A stretch of 64,000 nt of DNA from the NCBI GenBank assembly GCA_045538555.1, contig JAZSRP010000021.1, positions 17,006 to 81,005 on the forward strand, in the 5' to 3' direction. The position numbers and the translations under genes are program-made. Below the pieces are notes generated by a model that saw only the letters and a program-made list of their open reading frames with translations, was not told the DNA's origin and searched no databases. This document shows, one piece after another, positions 37,976 through 46,206 of this stretch. Origin of the DNA: Coliplasma sp045538555. GTDB lineage: Bacteria; Bacillota; Clostridia; Oscillospirales; CAG-382. Every line of letters begins with the position of its first letter. The stretch's first letter is position 1.

Positions 37976-38743
37976 TCAGCCGAGAATGACCTCGATCTCG
38001 TTGAGGAATGTCCAAACTCCGCCGTAATCTGCAACGTCAACGTCGATCTTGATGTATCTGGATGTAGCAAGCTCGCTCAGAACCATCTCGGCCCAAACGG
38101 GAGCGGAGGCATCGGGGATGGTCAGCTGTCCGAGAGTTGCAAACGAAGAACCGTCATTGGAGCCGGAAGCTGTGATGGAATCGGGTGCAACCAGACCTGC
38201 GGGGTTGGAGGGCCAGAGGTGAACTCTGATCTTCTCGATGTTGGAGTAGGACTCGCCAAGATCAATAACGATGGTTCCCACGCCGTCAGTAACGTTGAGC
38301 AGAGTTTTGTCAGATGCATCCCAGTTGTGATAAAAAGCAAACCAGGAGTTGTCAAAATTCTGTTCGGCAGATGCTGCGCCGTCAGTGAGGCTTGCAGTGT
38401 AGTTGCCTGCTTTGGAGGGGTCGCCGGTATAATCCTTGTTGAGTGCAACGTTGGTGCCTGCCTCGCCAGTGACGCCGCTTACGTCCTCAAGTGAGGGCTC
38501 GCTGGTGTCGGCGCTTGCTTCAGTGCTGATCTCGTCACTGGTTTCGGTGCTTGCCTCGGCGCTGGTGTCATCAGAGGCGGCAGTGCTTGTATCGGTGCTG
38601 TCGGCTGCTGAGGTTGTTGAGGTTGTTGAGGTTGTTGAGGTTGCTGCAGAGGACTCTGCGGGCTCCTCGGTCTTGTTGCAAGCCGCAAATGCAAAGCAGC
38701 AGACTACAAGAAGAATTGCAAGAACAAATGAAAGCTTTTTCAT
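37976..38743 (-). CDS. Discoidin-domain lipoprotein with Ser/Thr-rich linker
   Basis: 255 residues. Lipoprotein signal ends FAFAACNK, then a low-complexity Ser/Thr/Ala/Glu linker (about 25-90, including a tandemly repeated STT) and one F5/8-type carbohydrate-binding-like module (about 95-255). AAAGGAGATCG is the ribosome site, and a consensus promoter lies directly upstream. Likely a surface glycan-binding partner of the DUF4855 lipoprotein 80 nt downstream. Confidence 0.82.
   Translation of the reverse strand: MKKLSFVLAILLVVCCFAFAACNKTEEPAESSAATSTTSTTSTTSAADSTDTSTAASDDTSAEASTETSDEISTEASADTSEPSLEDVSGVTGEAGTNVALNKDYTGDPSKAGNYTASLTDGAASAEQNFDNSWFAFYHNWDASDKTLLNVTDGVGTIVIDLGESYSNIEKIRVHLWPSNPAGLVAPDSITASGSNDGSSFATLGQLTIPDASAPVWAEMVLSELATSRYIKIDVDVADYGGVWTFLNEIEVILG
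38610..38644. repeat. Short in-frame tandem repeat, unit GAGGTTGTT
   Basis: Nearly four copies of a 9-nt unit coding for Ser-Thr-Thr repeats in the linker of the discoidin lipoprotein. A slippage-prone tract whose copy number could vary without breaking the frame. Confidence 0.75.
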
Positions 38744-38778
38744 AACAAAACGATCTCCTTTTGTTTATTGTTAAAAAG

Positions 38779-38807
38779 ATTATATATTCAAATCCATACG
38801 ATGTCAA
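38779..38807 (-). promoter_or_regulatory. Promoter of the discoidin/DUF4855 lipoprotein unit
   Basis: On the minus strand TTGACA (38802-38807), 17-nt spacer and TATAAT (38779-38784), both boxes perfect. Confidence 0.9.
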
Positions 38808-38897
38808 GTGTTTTTAGATTTCGCCGTGGGTTTGACCTGCAAAATGCTGCCAAAAAAAGGAAATGAAAAATAGTTTGTTTATTTTTCAAAAAATCAC

Positions 38898-38926
38898 TTG
38901 CAATTCTGTTGGAAAATATGTATAAT
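38898..38926 (+). promoter_or_regulatory. Promoter of cmk-plsC-ispH/rpsA
   Basis: TTGCAA (38898-38903), 17-nt spacer, TATAAT (38921-38926). Start site near 38933 excludes the in-frame ATG at 38909 and decides for ATG 38945. Confidence 0.8.
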
Positions 38927-38944
38927 CGTACATTGGTGATATTT

Positions 38945-39625
38945 ATGTTTGAACCGACTGTCAAAATTGCCATCGACGGTCCCTCCGGCTCGGGGAAGAG
39001 CACCCTTGCAAAATTGCTTGCAAAGCATTATGGCTTTGTATACATAGACACCGGCGCACTTTACCGCACGGTCGGCCTTGCGGTGATGGAGCGTGGACTT
39101 GCCTCCGATGATGCAGAGGGGATAGTTGCCATGCTTCCGTCGGTGAATATCAGCATGCGTCTTGAGGATGGCGGAAACGCTGTCTATCTTGACGGCCGCC
39201 GTATGGGCGGAGAGATTCGCACTCCCGAGTGCTCAAAGTATGCCTCAGACGTTTCCAAGATTCCGCAGGTCAGAGCGTTTTTGCTGGAAACTCAGCGCAG
39301 TATCGCTCGTGAAAACAACGTTATCATGGACGGCAGAGATATCGGGACAGTTATTCTCCCCGACGCACAGGTCAAGATTTTTATGACCGCATCCGATGAC
39401 GCCCGTGCAGAGCGCCGTTTCAGAGAGCTGATCGAGGCAGGAAAAAATGTGACTCTGCAGGAGGTCAAGGCGGACATGGCGTGGCGTGATGCCAACGACA
39501 GCGGGCGCAAGATTGCTCCGGCAGTTCCCGCCGAGGATGCAGTGATGTTTGACAACTCACGGCTTTCGGTAGAGGATACCGTTGCGGAGGCAATCAAAAT
39601 TATTGACAGCAGGTTGAGTATATGA
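38945..39625 (+). CDS. cmk: Cytidylate kinase
   Basis: Phosphorylates CMP and dCMP. 226 residues with the P-loop GPSGSGKST at about residues 11-19, the YIDTGALYRT segment, MDGRDIGTV and RRFREL lid-region basic residues. Start chosen from the promoter position and GGTGAT ribosome site. Overlaps plsC by ATGA. Confidence 0.95.
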   Translation: MFEPTVKIAIDGPSGSGKSTLAKLLAKHYGFVYIDTGALYRTVGLAVMERGLASDDAEGIVAMLPSVNISMRLEDGGNAVYLDGRRMGGEIRTPECSKYASDVSKIPQVRAFLLETQRSIARENNVIMDGRDIGTVILPDAQVKIFMTASDDARAERRFRELIEAGKNVTLQEVKADMAWRDANDSGRKIAPAVPAEDAVMFDNSRLSVEDTVAEAIKIIDSRLSI

Positions 39626-40239
39626 ACCTTTACCCACTGGCGTATCATGCCGCCAAGCTGTATGCGCGGATTTTTTACCGTGTCAAGTTTATCGGCACAG
39701 AGAACGAGCCCAAAGAGGGCAGTTACATTGCTTTTTCAAATCATACTTCATACATGGATCCGGTGTTTACTGCCTGCGGTTTGAAAAGAAGGGTTTCTTT
39801 TATGGCAAAGGCATCGCTGAAGAACAGCTCGTTTCTTCGCTGGGTGTTTGACGGCTGCGGGGTGTTTACCGTAAACAGAGGCGAGTCTGACATGCAAGCA
39901 ATGCGTGTGGCGTTTGACGTGATCCAAAAGGGCAACAATCTTGCCATCTATCCTCAGGGCACCCGCCAGCCGGGAGTGGAGCCCGTTCCCTCACTGGCAC
40001 AGCCGGGAATCGGCCTGATCGCAAAAAAAACCGAGCCCCTGTTGCTGCCCATCACCATTTGCTACGGCAGGAACAAAAAGCAAAAACCCACCATCTTTCG
40101 CAAGGTGAAGGTATATATAGGCAAGCCCATCCCCCCGTCGGAGTATCTCTCCATCAACGAGTCCCCCAACTCCCGTGAGATATCCGAGTATTGCTTTGCA
40201 CGGATCTGTGAGACTTTTGCGGAGCACAACGGAAAATAG
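39622..40239 (+). CDS. plsC: 1-acyl-sn-glycerol-3-phosphate acyltransferase
   Basis: Adds the second acyl chain to make phosphatidic acid at the membrane. 205 residues with the catalytic SNHTSYMDP (H-x4-D) and FMAKASLK motif; motif III reads YPQGTRQPG, so the usual Glu of EGTR is Gln. Order cmk-plsC-ispH/rpsA is a common clostridial arrangement. Its stop shares one base with the next start. Confidence 0.9.
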   Translation: MNLYPLAYHAAKLYARIFYRVKFIGTENEPKEGSYIAFSNHTSYMDPVFTACGLKRRVSFMAKASLKNSSFLRWVFDGCGVFTVNRGESDMQAMRVAFDVIQKGNNLAIYPQGTRQPGVEPVPSLAQPGIGLIAKKTEPLLLPITICYGRNKKQKPTIFRKVKVYIGKPIPPSEYLSINESPNSREISEYCFARICETFAEHNGK

Positions 40240-42263
40240 TGGCTGATATCAGGGTTACCAAGCACGGCGGATTCTGCTTTGGGGTGAAGCGAGCCGTGGA
40301 TATGATCGAGGAAAAGCTCACAAAAGGCGACCGCAGGATATACTGCCTGGGCGAGCTGATACACAATCCCGATTTTACGCGCTCTCTGACAGAGAGGGGA
40401 GTCACCTTTTTGGAAACCGACGATCTGGAGGGTCTGGAGGGTGATCCGCTGATATTTATACGCACACACGGTGCCACCGAGGAGGTGTATGACCGTCTGC
40501 GTGAAAAGAATTTTGAATTTGTGGACGCTACCTGTCCGTACGTAAAAAAGCTTCGTGATATCGTTGCATCCCAGCCGTCAGAAACGCAGGTGGTGATGAT
40601 CGGCAATGAGAATCACCCCGAGGTTTTGGGTGTGATGAGTTGTGCCAAGGGTCATGGAATGGTTTTTGCGGACAGTGAGGAGATAAAAAAAGCATTTTCC
40701 CGCACGGCTGCGGATTTTTGTGATATGATACTTGTGGCACAGACCACATATGATATCTCGGAATGGCAGAAATGTGCGTCACTGATAAAAGAAATTTTTC
40801 CTGCCTGTCGTGTGTATGATACGATCTGCCGTGTCACCTCTGACAGACAAAAAGAGATGGAACAGCTTGCCGCAGAGAGCGATCTGACTGTTGCGGTGGG
40901 CGGTTTTCACAGCTCAAACACAGCCAAGCTGTGTGCCGTTGCCTCAAAGGTGTGCAAAAACTCCTTTCACATCGAGGGAGCGTCGGATCTTACGGAGCTT
41001 GCTCCGCTGATAAAGAAATCAAAAATTATTACAATAGCCGCAGGGGCATCGACACCCGGCGGAATAATACAGGAGGTTTACAACAAGATGACAGACATCA
41101 TCAAAGAGGAACTCAGCTTTGCTGAAATGCTCGAAAATTCATTCAAAACATTAAATACAGGTGAAAGGGTCAAAGGTATCGTTTTGGCGGTGAATCCCGC
41201 TGAGGTCAAGATCGATCTCGGAACCAAGCACACCGGAATTCTCCCCTATGACGAAATCACTGCTGAGGGCGGCGTTGATCTCAACGAGCTCTACAAGGTG
41301 GGTGACGAGGTAGAGGTTATCTGCGGCAAGTTCAGCGACGCTGACGGTACAGTTCTTCTTTCCAGAAAGAAGATCGACCAGCACAAGTATTGGGAAGGAA
41401 TCAAAGCAGCCCGTGAGTCCGGCGAGATGCTCAACGGCACCATCAAGGAGATCATCAAGAATGACAACGGCTATGCAGGCGTTATCGTTATGTACGGTCC
41501 CAACAAGGTGTTTATCCCCGCATCCCAGACAGGTATTCCCAAGGGCGAGGAGCTTGACTGCCTGAAGGGTCAGAAAGTAGATTTCAGAATCATTGACGTC
41601 AACGAGCAGCGCAAGCGTGCAGTAGGTTCTATCAAGTCTTCCAACAGAGCATCCCGCAAAGCGGCAGAGGATGAGTTCTTTGCCACTGCAAAAGAGGGTG
41701 ACAAGTTTGAGGGCAAGGTCCGCGCAATCATGAGCTATGGCGCATTTGTCAACCTTGGACCTGTTGACGGTATGGTTCACATTTCCGAGCTGTCCTGGGG
41801 CCGCCTCAAAAAGCCCGAGGAGGTTTTGAAAGAGGGCGATACCATCAACGTGTTTATCAAAGCGATCGATCCCGAAAAGAGACGTATCTCCCTTGGCTAC
41901 AAGACCGAGGAGAACGATCCTTGGAATATTTTTGCAAAGAACTACAAGGTGGGCGACGTGGTTGACGCAACCATTGTCAGCATCATGCCTTTTGGCGCAT
42001 TTGCAGAGATCTTCCCCGATTTCGACGGTCTGATCCACATCAGCCAGATCTCCACAAAGCCCGTTGCAAATCCCGCAACTGTATTTAAGAAGGGCGACAA
42101 GGTCACCGTAAAGATCACAGCAGCTGATTTTGAGAGAAGACGTCTCAGTCTCTCCATCAGAGCTCTCCTTGAGGATGAGCCCGCTGAGGAGGCACCTGCA
42201 GAGGCAGTTGAGGCAGAGTCCGCCGATGCTCCCGCAGCAGATACCGACAAGACCGAGGAATAA
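40239..42263 (+). CDS. ispH: Fused 4-hydroxy-3-methylbut-2-enyl diphosphate reductase / ribosomal protein S1
   Basis: 674 residues, GTG start. The N-terminal part (1-285) is IspH, last step of the MEP isoprenoid pathway, with the three cluster cysteines Cys13 (GFCFGVKRA), Cys99 (ATCPYV) and Cys197 (TICRVTSDRQ) plus RTHGAT and HSSNT. From about 305 there are four S1 RNA-binding repeats (e.g. GERVKGIVLAV, GDKFEGKVRAIMSYGAFV, GDVVDATIVSIMPFGAFAEI), acting as ribosomal protein S1/RpsA. An acidic Ala/Glu tail ends it. This fusion is known in many Clostridia. Confidence 0.95.
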   Translation: MADIRVTKHGGFCFGVKRAVDMIEEKLTKGDRRIYCLGELIHNPDFTRSLTERGVTFLETDDLEGLEGDPLIFIRTHGATEEVYDRLREKNFEFVDATCPYVKKLRDIVASQPSETQVVMIGNENHPEVLGVMSCAKGHGMVFADSEEIKKAFSRTAADFCDMILVAQTTYDISEWQKCASLIKEIFPACRVYDTICRVTSDRQKEMEQLAAESDLTVAVGGFHSSNTAKLCAVASKVCKNSFHIEGASDLTELAPLIKKSKIITIAAGASTPGGIIQEVYNKMTDIIKEELSFAEMLENSFKTLNTGERVKGIVLAVNPAEVKIDLGTKHTGILPYDEITAEGGVDLNELYKVGDEVEVICGKFSDADGTVLLSRKKIDQHKYWEGIKAARESGEMLNGTIKEIIKNDNGYAGVIVMYGPNKVFIPASQTGIPKGEELDCLKGQKVDFRIIDVNEQRKRAVGSIKSSNRASRKAAEDEFFATAKEGDKFEGKVRAIMSYGAFVNLGPVDGMVHISELSWGRLKKPEEVLKEGDTINVFIKAIDPEKRRISLGYKTEENDPWNIFAKNYKVGDVVDATIVSIMPFGAFAEIFPDFDGLIHISQISTKPVANPATVFKKGDKVTVKITAADFERRRLSLSIRALLEDEPAEEAPAEAVEAESADAPAADTDKTEE

Positions 42264-42272
42264 TTTTGAAGC

Positions 42273-42309
42273 AAAAAACTGCAAGAGCATCAGCCCTTGC
42301 AGTTTTTTT
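42273..42309. terminator. Terminator shared by ispH/rpsA and the ClpP-like gene
   Basis: AAAAACTGCAAG / CTTGCAGTTTTT stem with flanking A and T runs; the last codons of the minus-strand protease gene lie inside the hairpin. Confidence 0.85.
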
Positions 42310-43054
42310 GTTTGCTTTGTCGTATCATTTCTTTTAGGGCAGCAACGGCGTCACCCAGTCCGCCTACGGAGTCAATAATTCCGTAGTTTACCGCATCTCT
42401 GCCGTCAATTACGGTTCCGATATCTGTGGTCATATCCTCGGTTTTTGTCATCAGCTCCACAATGGTTTTTGGATCGGATCTTGAGTTGCGAACAATAAAA
42501 TCCACAATTCTGTCCTGCATTTTTGAAAGATTGGCAAAGGTTTGGGGAACTCCGATAACCAACCCGTTGAGCCGTACGGGGTGCAGTGTCATGGTGGCAC
42601 TGGGAACAATAAAGGATTTTTTTGCCGACACTGCAAGGGGAACGCCGATAGAGTGGCCACCGCCCAAAACAAGAGAAACGGTGGGTTTTTTCATTCCGGC
42701 AATCAACTCCGCAATGGCAAGCCCCGCCTCCACATCACCGCCAATGGTGTTTAGGAGCAATAGCAGACCATCGATCTCACTGCTTTCTTCTACAGCAACA
42801 AGGGTGGGAATACATTGCTCGTATTTTGTGGATTTTGTGTCTGCTGAGGCGGCAAAATGCCCCTCGATCTGCCCCGCAATCACCATGGCGTGGATGCAGC
42901 CGCCGTTGTTGGTGATCACACTGTGGCTGTGATCAGCGGTTTCTGCTCCGGTCTGATCGTGAGATGGGTTGGCTGCACTTTCGTCGCATTGGGAGAGCAA
43001 AAATCGTGAAAGATTTTTTTTGCGGTTTGTTGAGTGAATCGGAGATGATTTCAT
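42290..43054 (-). CDS. ClpP-like serine protease (TepA-type)
   Basis: 254 residues from ATG 43054 (AAAGGA upstream). ClpP/crotonase fold: LLLLNTIGGDVEAGLAIAE, the nucleophile serine in GGGHSIGVPLA, histidine in TMTLHPVRL and a GVIDGRDAVNYG end region. Closest to the TepA/ClpP-related group that stands alone without a Clp ATPase gene beside it. A charged N-terminal extension of about 70 residues precedes the core; no signal peptide. Confidence 0.82.
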   Translation of the reverse strand: MKSSPIHSTNRKKNLSRFLLSQCDESAANPSHDQTGAETADHSHSVITNNGGCIHAMVIAGQIEGHFAASADTKSTKYEQCIPTLVAVEESSEIDGLLLLLNTIGGDVEAGLAIAELIAGMKKPTVSLVLGGGHSIGVPLAVSAKKSFIVPSATMTLHPVRLNGLVIGVPQTFANLSKMQDRIVDFIVRNSRSDPKTIVELMTKTEDMTTDIGTVIDGRDAVNYGIIDSVGGLGDAVAALKEMIRQSKQKNCKG

Positions 43055-43144
43055 AAAAAAACAGTCCTTTCGGCAAGGGTAGGGTGTGATATGTTTATTT
43101 TGCTGCAAAGAGCGCAAAGGTATTCGTTTTTTTGCAAAAAGGAC

Positions 43145-43173
43145 TTGAAAAAAAAAGCATTCCGTGATACAAT
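43145..43173 (+). promoter_or_regulatory. Strong promoter facing the tRNA-Ser remnants
   Basis: TTGAAA (43145-43150), 17-nt spacer, TACAAT (43168-43173) with TGA extended -10. No coding region follows; the first tRNA-like sequence is 200 nt downstream. Probably the original promoter of the tRNA-Ser locus. Confidence 0.75.
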
Positions 43174-43179
43174 GACAGA

Positions 43180-43373
43180 CGTGCCGAGTTGTATGACAAA
43201 AGTCACATAACGTGAGTTGCTCGAAAGGTAGCCGAGCTCGTCACTTGAGAATGTGCAAAAGCTCGCGTTTTCTCGCAATATCTCCCAAATGCTTCATTTT
43301 TCTTGAATTTTGGATGACAGCATTTCACTATCGGCCTTGCAAAAGCCGTGCAAAATTCAAACACAACCAAATA
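43180..43373 (+). other. Non-coding structured region downstream of an orphan promoter
   Basis: No credible reading frame. Contains a TATGAC/GTCACATA hairpin (about 43193-43211) and a larger imperfect inverted repeat GTGAG ... CTCGTCAC (about 43212-43245). It may be a small RNA or a decayed tRNA gene; I cannot decide. Confidence 0.35.
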
Positions 43374-43374
43374 C

Positions 43375-43530
43375 GCAGAGGTATCGAAGTGGGAATGAGC
43401 CCGAGCGCTGTCGGGGACAGATTTAGCGAGGGCGAATTCGTGCAGCGGTCGAAATTTCGCGAGCGATTAGCGAACAAGAAATTTCGGGCTACCGCAAACC
43501 GGACATAACGGGGCGTAGACCCGTACGGTA
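43375..43530 (+). pseudogene. tRNA-Ser-like 5' fragment interrupted by a hairpin repeat
   Basis: 43375-43392 reproduces the first 18 nt of the split tRNA-Ser at 43574 with one difference. The similarity then breaks and seems to resume around CATAACGGGGC (about 43504-43514), with about 110 bp between. Inside lies an inverted repeat: GCGGT (43445-43449) with ACCGC (43491-43495), and two copies of GAAATTTCG that can pair. Looks like a tRNA-Ser copy broken in its D-arm by a small palindromic repeat. Confidence 0.45.
43445..43495. repeat. Palindromic hairpin repeat
   Basis: Arms GCGGT-CGAAATTTC and GAAATTTCG-GGCT-ACCGC form a hairpin of about 50 nt. Resembles small interspersed palindromic elements; number of genomic copies unknown from one window. 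Confidence 0.45.
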
Positions 43531-43573
43531 GTACCTTTAAAAGAGAATATAACTTAATATTTGTATAAACCAT

Positions 43574-43614
43574 GCAGAGGTATCGAAGCGGTCATAACGG
43601 GGCTGACTCGAAAT
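43574..43614 (+). pseudogene. 5' half of split tRNA-Ser(CGA), left attachment site
   Basis: GCAGAGG acceptor strand, D-arm and anticodon 5' stem GCTGA with loop CTCGAAA, then unrelated sequence. Its missing half is at 60734-60791: GCAGAGG pairs with CCTCTGC and GCTGA pairs with TCAGT there. GACTCGAAAT (43605-43614) is the shared core with the right end. Confidence 0.88.
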
Positions 43615-43697
43615 TCTCCATAACTTAGGCGGTTTCGTCCGCACAAAACCCTTGATTTGTCGGGGTTCTGAAATCTTAAAATCGAATAATTTTTTCT

Positions 43698-43719
43698 GTT
43701 CTCTCCTGTAGTTCTCTCC
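43698..43719. repeat. Left-end pair of GTTCTCTCC repeats
   Basis: Copies at 43698-43706 and 43711-43719, mirrored by three copies at the right end (60539-60580). Position between core site and integrase gene fits arm-type integrase binding sites. Confidence 0.65.
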
Positions 43720-43761
43720 AAATCGTTTTTGAACGAGAAAACTACAGTTTAGAAGATACAC

Positions 43762-43852
43762 GGAGAGTTATCGAAGTGGTCATAACGAGCTCGACTCGAA
43801 ATCGAGTTGCGAGTGAAATCGCACGAGGGTTCGAATCCCTCACTCTCCGCCA
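43762..43852 (+). tRNA. tRNA-Ser (anticodon CGA), carried by the element
   Basis: Complete 91-nt gene with CCA. Acceptor GGAGAGT/ACTCTCC, anticodon stem CTCGA/TCGAG around CTCGAAA (anticodon CGA, reads UCG), long variable arm TGCGA/TCGCA, T-arm GAGGG TTCGAAT CCCTC. Different in sequence from the split tRNA-Ser, so not a re-joined copy of it. No strong promoter directly upstream; it may rely on read-through from 43145. Confidence 0.95.
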
Positions 43853-43854
43853 CC

Positions 43855-43897
43855 GAAAAAGCCTGTAATCAAGCCGATTTCAGGCTTTTTCTTTTTG
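43855..43897. terminator. Terminator between tRNA-Ser and the integrase gene
   Basis: AAAAAGCCTG / CAGGCTTTTT stem followed by further T; usable from both sides. Confidence 0.8.
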
Positions 43898-43944
43898 CTT
43901 TTAAAAAAACAAGTGGTCAGAGCCTACAACATTTTTTGCAAATC

Positions 43945-45144
43945 TTAATTTGAAGTGTCACCACTCCAACGGCTTGTGAAGCCGCCTGTTTCAGGTAATT
44001 GCAATCCGCTTTCCATCGCCTGCGCCGAAGTGATTTTTGCACTGTAATCAAGATGAGCATAAATATTTGCCGTCGTTGAAAAATCCGAGTGACCGAGCCA
44101 TTCCTGAATATGCTTGAGAGGTACACCATTTGCAAGCAGTAGCGATGCACAACTATGACGAAGATCGTGGAATCGCATACGGCGCAATCCTTTCTGCTCA
44201 AGAAACTCAGGAAAACGACAAGATAAATAGTTTGCCTTTAATCGTTCTCCCATTTCATCCACGAACACATAACCGTCATAATCATAATTGTAGCAATTGC
44301 CACAAACCTTTTTGTTAAGCTCCTGCGCTTCCTTGACTTGCATAAAGTATTCCTTAAAGCTACCTACAAGCGGCAAGGTGCGAAGGCTGGATTTTGTTTT
44401 CGCAGATTCCTTTTCAATCTCCTGATACTTACCGCCCAAATTGATAGTGGTTACGGTTCGCTTAATAGAAATCGTTCCTCGTTCAAAATCAATGGCATCC
44501 CATTTAAGCCCCAACACCTCGCCACGACGCAGTCCATAAAATGCTGCCACCAAAACGGGAAGCTCCAACTTTGTTCCCTTGAGGGCTTCAAACATTTTCT
44601 GCGTTTCCTCTGCGGATAAGAATACCGGCTGAAAATCATTCTTCCTTGGGCGGTCAACCTTGGACGCCACGTTCTGTATGATCATATCGGTTTTCACCGC
44701 ATATTTAAGTGCGGAATGGATAATAGCGTGGTAATGAATGACGGTGTTAGGTTTGACAACCTTGAGCTTTTCGGAATAGAAGCTTTGAATGTGTCTTGCT
44801 TCCAGTTCACGAAGTGTCAACTTCTTTTGCCGAAAGTACGGCTCTATAGAACTTTTGACAAGTCCCACATATGAACTGTAAGTAGCAATCGCCAATCGCC
44901 CCTTTGCAATCTCAAGCCATTCGAGCAGATAATCGGCGAACAGCATATCGGCACTTAGATCACCTTCTTCGACGGGAACGATAAACTCGCTTCGGATCTT
45001 TGAAAGTTCCACCTGAGCTTTGCGCTTGTTTCCCTTTTCGGGTAGTCCGAGGGGAACCCATTTTGTTTGTCTTTTTTCGCCGCTATTCCAACTGAGTACG
45101 GCGTAATAATAACCTTTTTTAATTTGCAGATGTCCTGCTACCAT
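43945..45144 (-). CDS. int: Tyrosine recombinase / integrase
   Basis: 399 residues from ATG 45144, which has a perfect TAGGAGG eight bases upstream (longer frame to 45234 rejected). Arm-binding N-terminal domain, SAM-like core-binding domain (about 65-155) and catalytic domain with Arg206 (FYGLRRGEV), a lysine around 249-251, His326-x2-Arg329 (FHDLRHS), His352 (WLGHSD) and nucleophile Tyr362 (NIYAHL). Catalyses integration and excision at the tRNA-Ser core. Tn916-type family member; reads toward the left end of the element. Confidence 0.95.
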   Translation of the reverse strand: MVAGHLQIKKGYYYAVLSWNSGEKRQTKWVPLGLPEKGNKRKAQVELSKIRSEFIVPVEEGDLSADMLFADYLLEWLEIAKGRLAIATYSSYVGLVKSSIEPYFRQKKLTLRELEARHIQSFYSEKLKVVKPNTVIHYHAIIHSALKYAVKTDMIIQNVASKVDRPRKNDFQPVFLSAEETQKMFEALKGTKLELPVLVAAFYGLRRGEVLGLKWDAIDFERGTISIKRTVTTINLGGKYQEIEKESAKTKSSLRTLPLVGSFKEYFMQVKEAQELNKKVCGNCYNYDYDGYVFVDEMGERLKANYLSCRFPEFLEQKGLRRMRFHDLRHSCASLLLANGVPLKHIQEWLGHSDFSTTANIYAHLDYSAKITSAQAMESGLQLPETGGFTSRWSGDTSN

Positions 45145-45204
45145 TTTTATTTTCCTCCTAAAATTTAGATTAGCACGCAGGATAAACTCCAAACCGACGG
45201 CACT

Positions 45205-45233
45205 ATTATACCGCAGGCTTGGAGTTCTCTCCA
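45205..45233 (-). promoter_or_regulatory. Candidate integrase promoter overlapped by a GTTCTCTCC repeat
   Basis: Minus strand TGGAGA (45228-45233), 17-nt spacer, TATAAT (45205-45210). The 9-mer found at both element ends occurs again at 45224-45232 across the -35 box, so integrase could repress its own gene. Confidence 0.5.
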
Positions 45234-45271
45234 TTGTGCGAATTGTTACGCCGCAAACACTTTGGTTCGAA

Positions 45272-46189
45272 TCAGCGTGCGTCTCGGTTTCGGTCTCGCT
45301 GTCGTTTTAGCAGTTCCAAACCCTTGACAATATCTCTTTTGATTTGCTCGTCCGTGTAGTTCGGCGGAAAGTAATTGCGAAAATCATCACGCTTCAGCTT
45401 AATCTGCTCTTGCTGATTTGGTTTTTCCTCCGACATAATCTCATAAATCGCATTTTGGTCGAGCAACCCTTCCTGCGATAATTTTTTGAGCCGTATGCTC
45501 TGTGCGTGAGACGGTGTGCAGTCGTTTAACTCTATTGCATCGAGCAGTACAAGCTGTTCTGAGTGCTCCAAATAAGAGATCTCCACTGCGGGACTGAAAG
45601 CAATTTTGTTTTCGTCCACCATCGTGAGCAGTTCGGGAATCAGGTAGGTCAAACGGATATAACGATGAACTTGTCGTTCGCTGTCATTACTGTCTTTACT
45701 TACCTGTGTCACGCTTAACAACTTCTCGCCAACTTGGCGAGAAGTTACACCTTGGTGATTTAGCGCATCAAGTTTCATCTTGTAAGCGAATGCCTTTTCG
45801 CTGGGTAAGATTGTTTCTCTTTGCAGGTTGGCATCCACCATTGTAATCACCGCTTCATCGTCGGACATCTCACGGACGATGACGGGCATTGTTTCAAGTC
45901 CTAACACCTGACACGCCGCAAGCCGTCTGTGTCCTGAAATCAATTCGTAGCCGCCTTCGGGCATCGGTCTGGCAAGCGCCGGAGTGATTGCGCCCACCTT
46001 GCGGATGCTCTCGATCATTCGCTCCATTTCCTCGTTGTTCAAAATCTTAAAGGGGTGGTTTTTGAATGGATGAAGCTCGGTAAGCGGTATGTTCTGAACC
46101 TTCTCAAGCTTTGCATCATCCCGCATTTCCTGCGTGGTAAAAATATCGTCATACGACGGTAGAGTGAAATCTGTTTTTCGTTTTGTCAT
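45272..46189 (-). CDS. ParB/RepB/Spo0J family protein
   Basis: 305 residues. N-terminal ParB nuclease-like/CTPase fold with IPLTELHPFKNHPF and ISGHRRLAACQ, then a helix-turn-helix region (about 130-200; NLQRETILPSEKAFAYKMK, TSRQVGEKL) and a charged C-terminus. In plasmids and integrative elements these help partition or regulate the element. No ParA gene is adjacent. Confidence 0.9.
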   Translation of the reverse strand: MTKRKTDFTLPSYDDIFTTQEMRDDAKLEKVQNIPLTELHPFKNHPFKILNNEEMERMIESIRKVGAITPALARPMPEGGYELISGHRRLAACQVLGLETMPVIVREMSDDEAVITMVDANLQRETILPSEKAFAYKMKLDALNHQGVTSRQVGEKLLSVTQVSKDSNDSERQVHRYIRLTYLIPELLTMVDENKIAFSPAVEISYLEHSEQLVLLDAIELNDCTPSHAQSIRLKKLSQEGLLDQNAIYEIMSEEKPNQQEQIKLKRDDFRNYFPPNYTDEQIKRDIVKGLELLKRQRDRNRDAR

Positions 46190-46206
46190 AGAGTATCATT
46201 CCTTTC

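Noticed and set aside
38610..38644. Possible CRISPR-like or microsatellite array
   Set aside because: Repeats are 9 nt, contiguous and in frame within a protein linker; no spacers. Kept only as a coding tandem repeat.
41151..42290. Minus-strand open frame (379 codons) opposite the S1 repeats
   Set aside because: Mirror of the codon bias of the S1 repeats; no start signal and the plus-strand product is certain.
43762..43852. Left boundary of the element at the intact tRNA-Ser, with the right remnant as its displaced 3' end
   Set aside because: The right remnant acceptor CCTCTGC and stem TCAGT do not pair with GGAGAGT and CTCGA of this tRNA, but pair fully with the 5' half at 43574.
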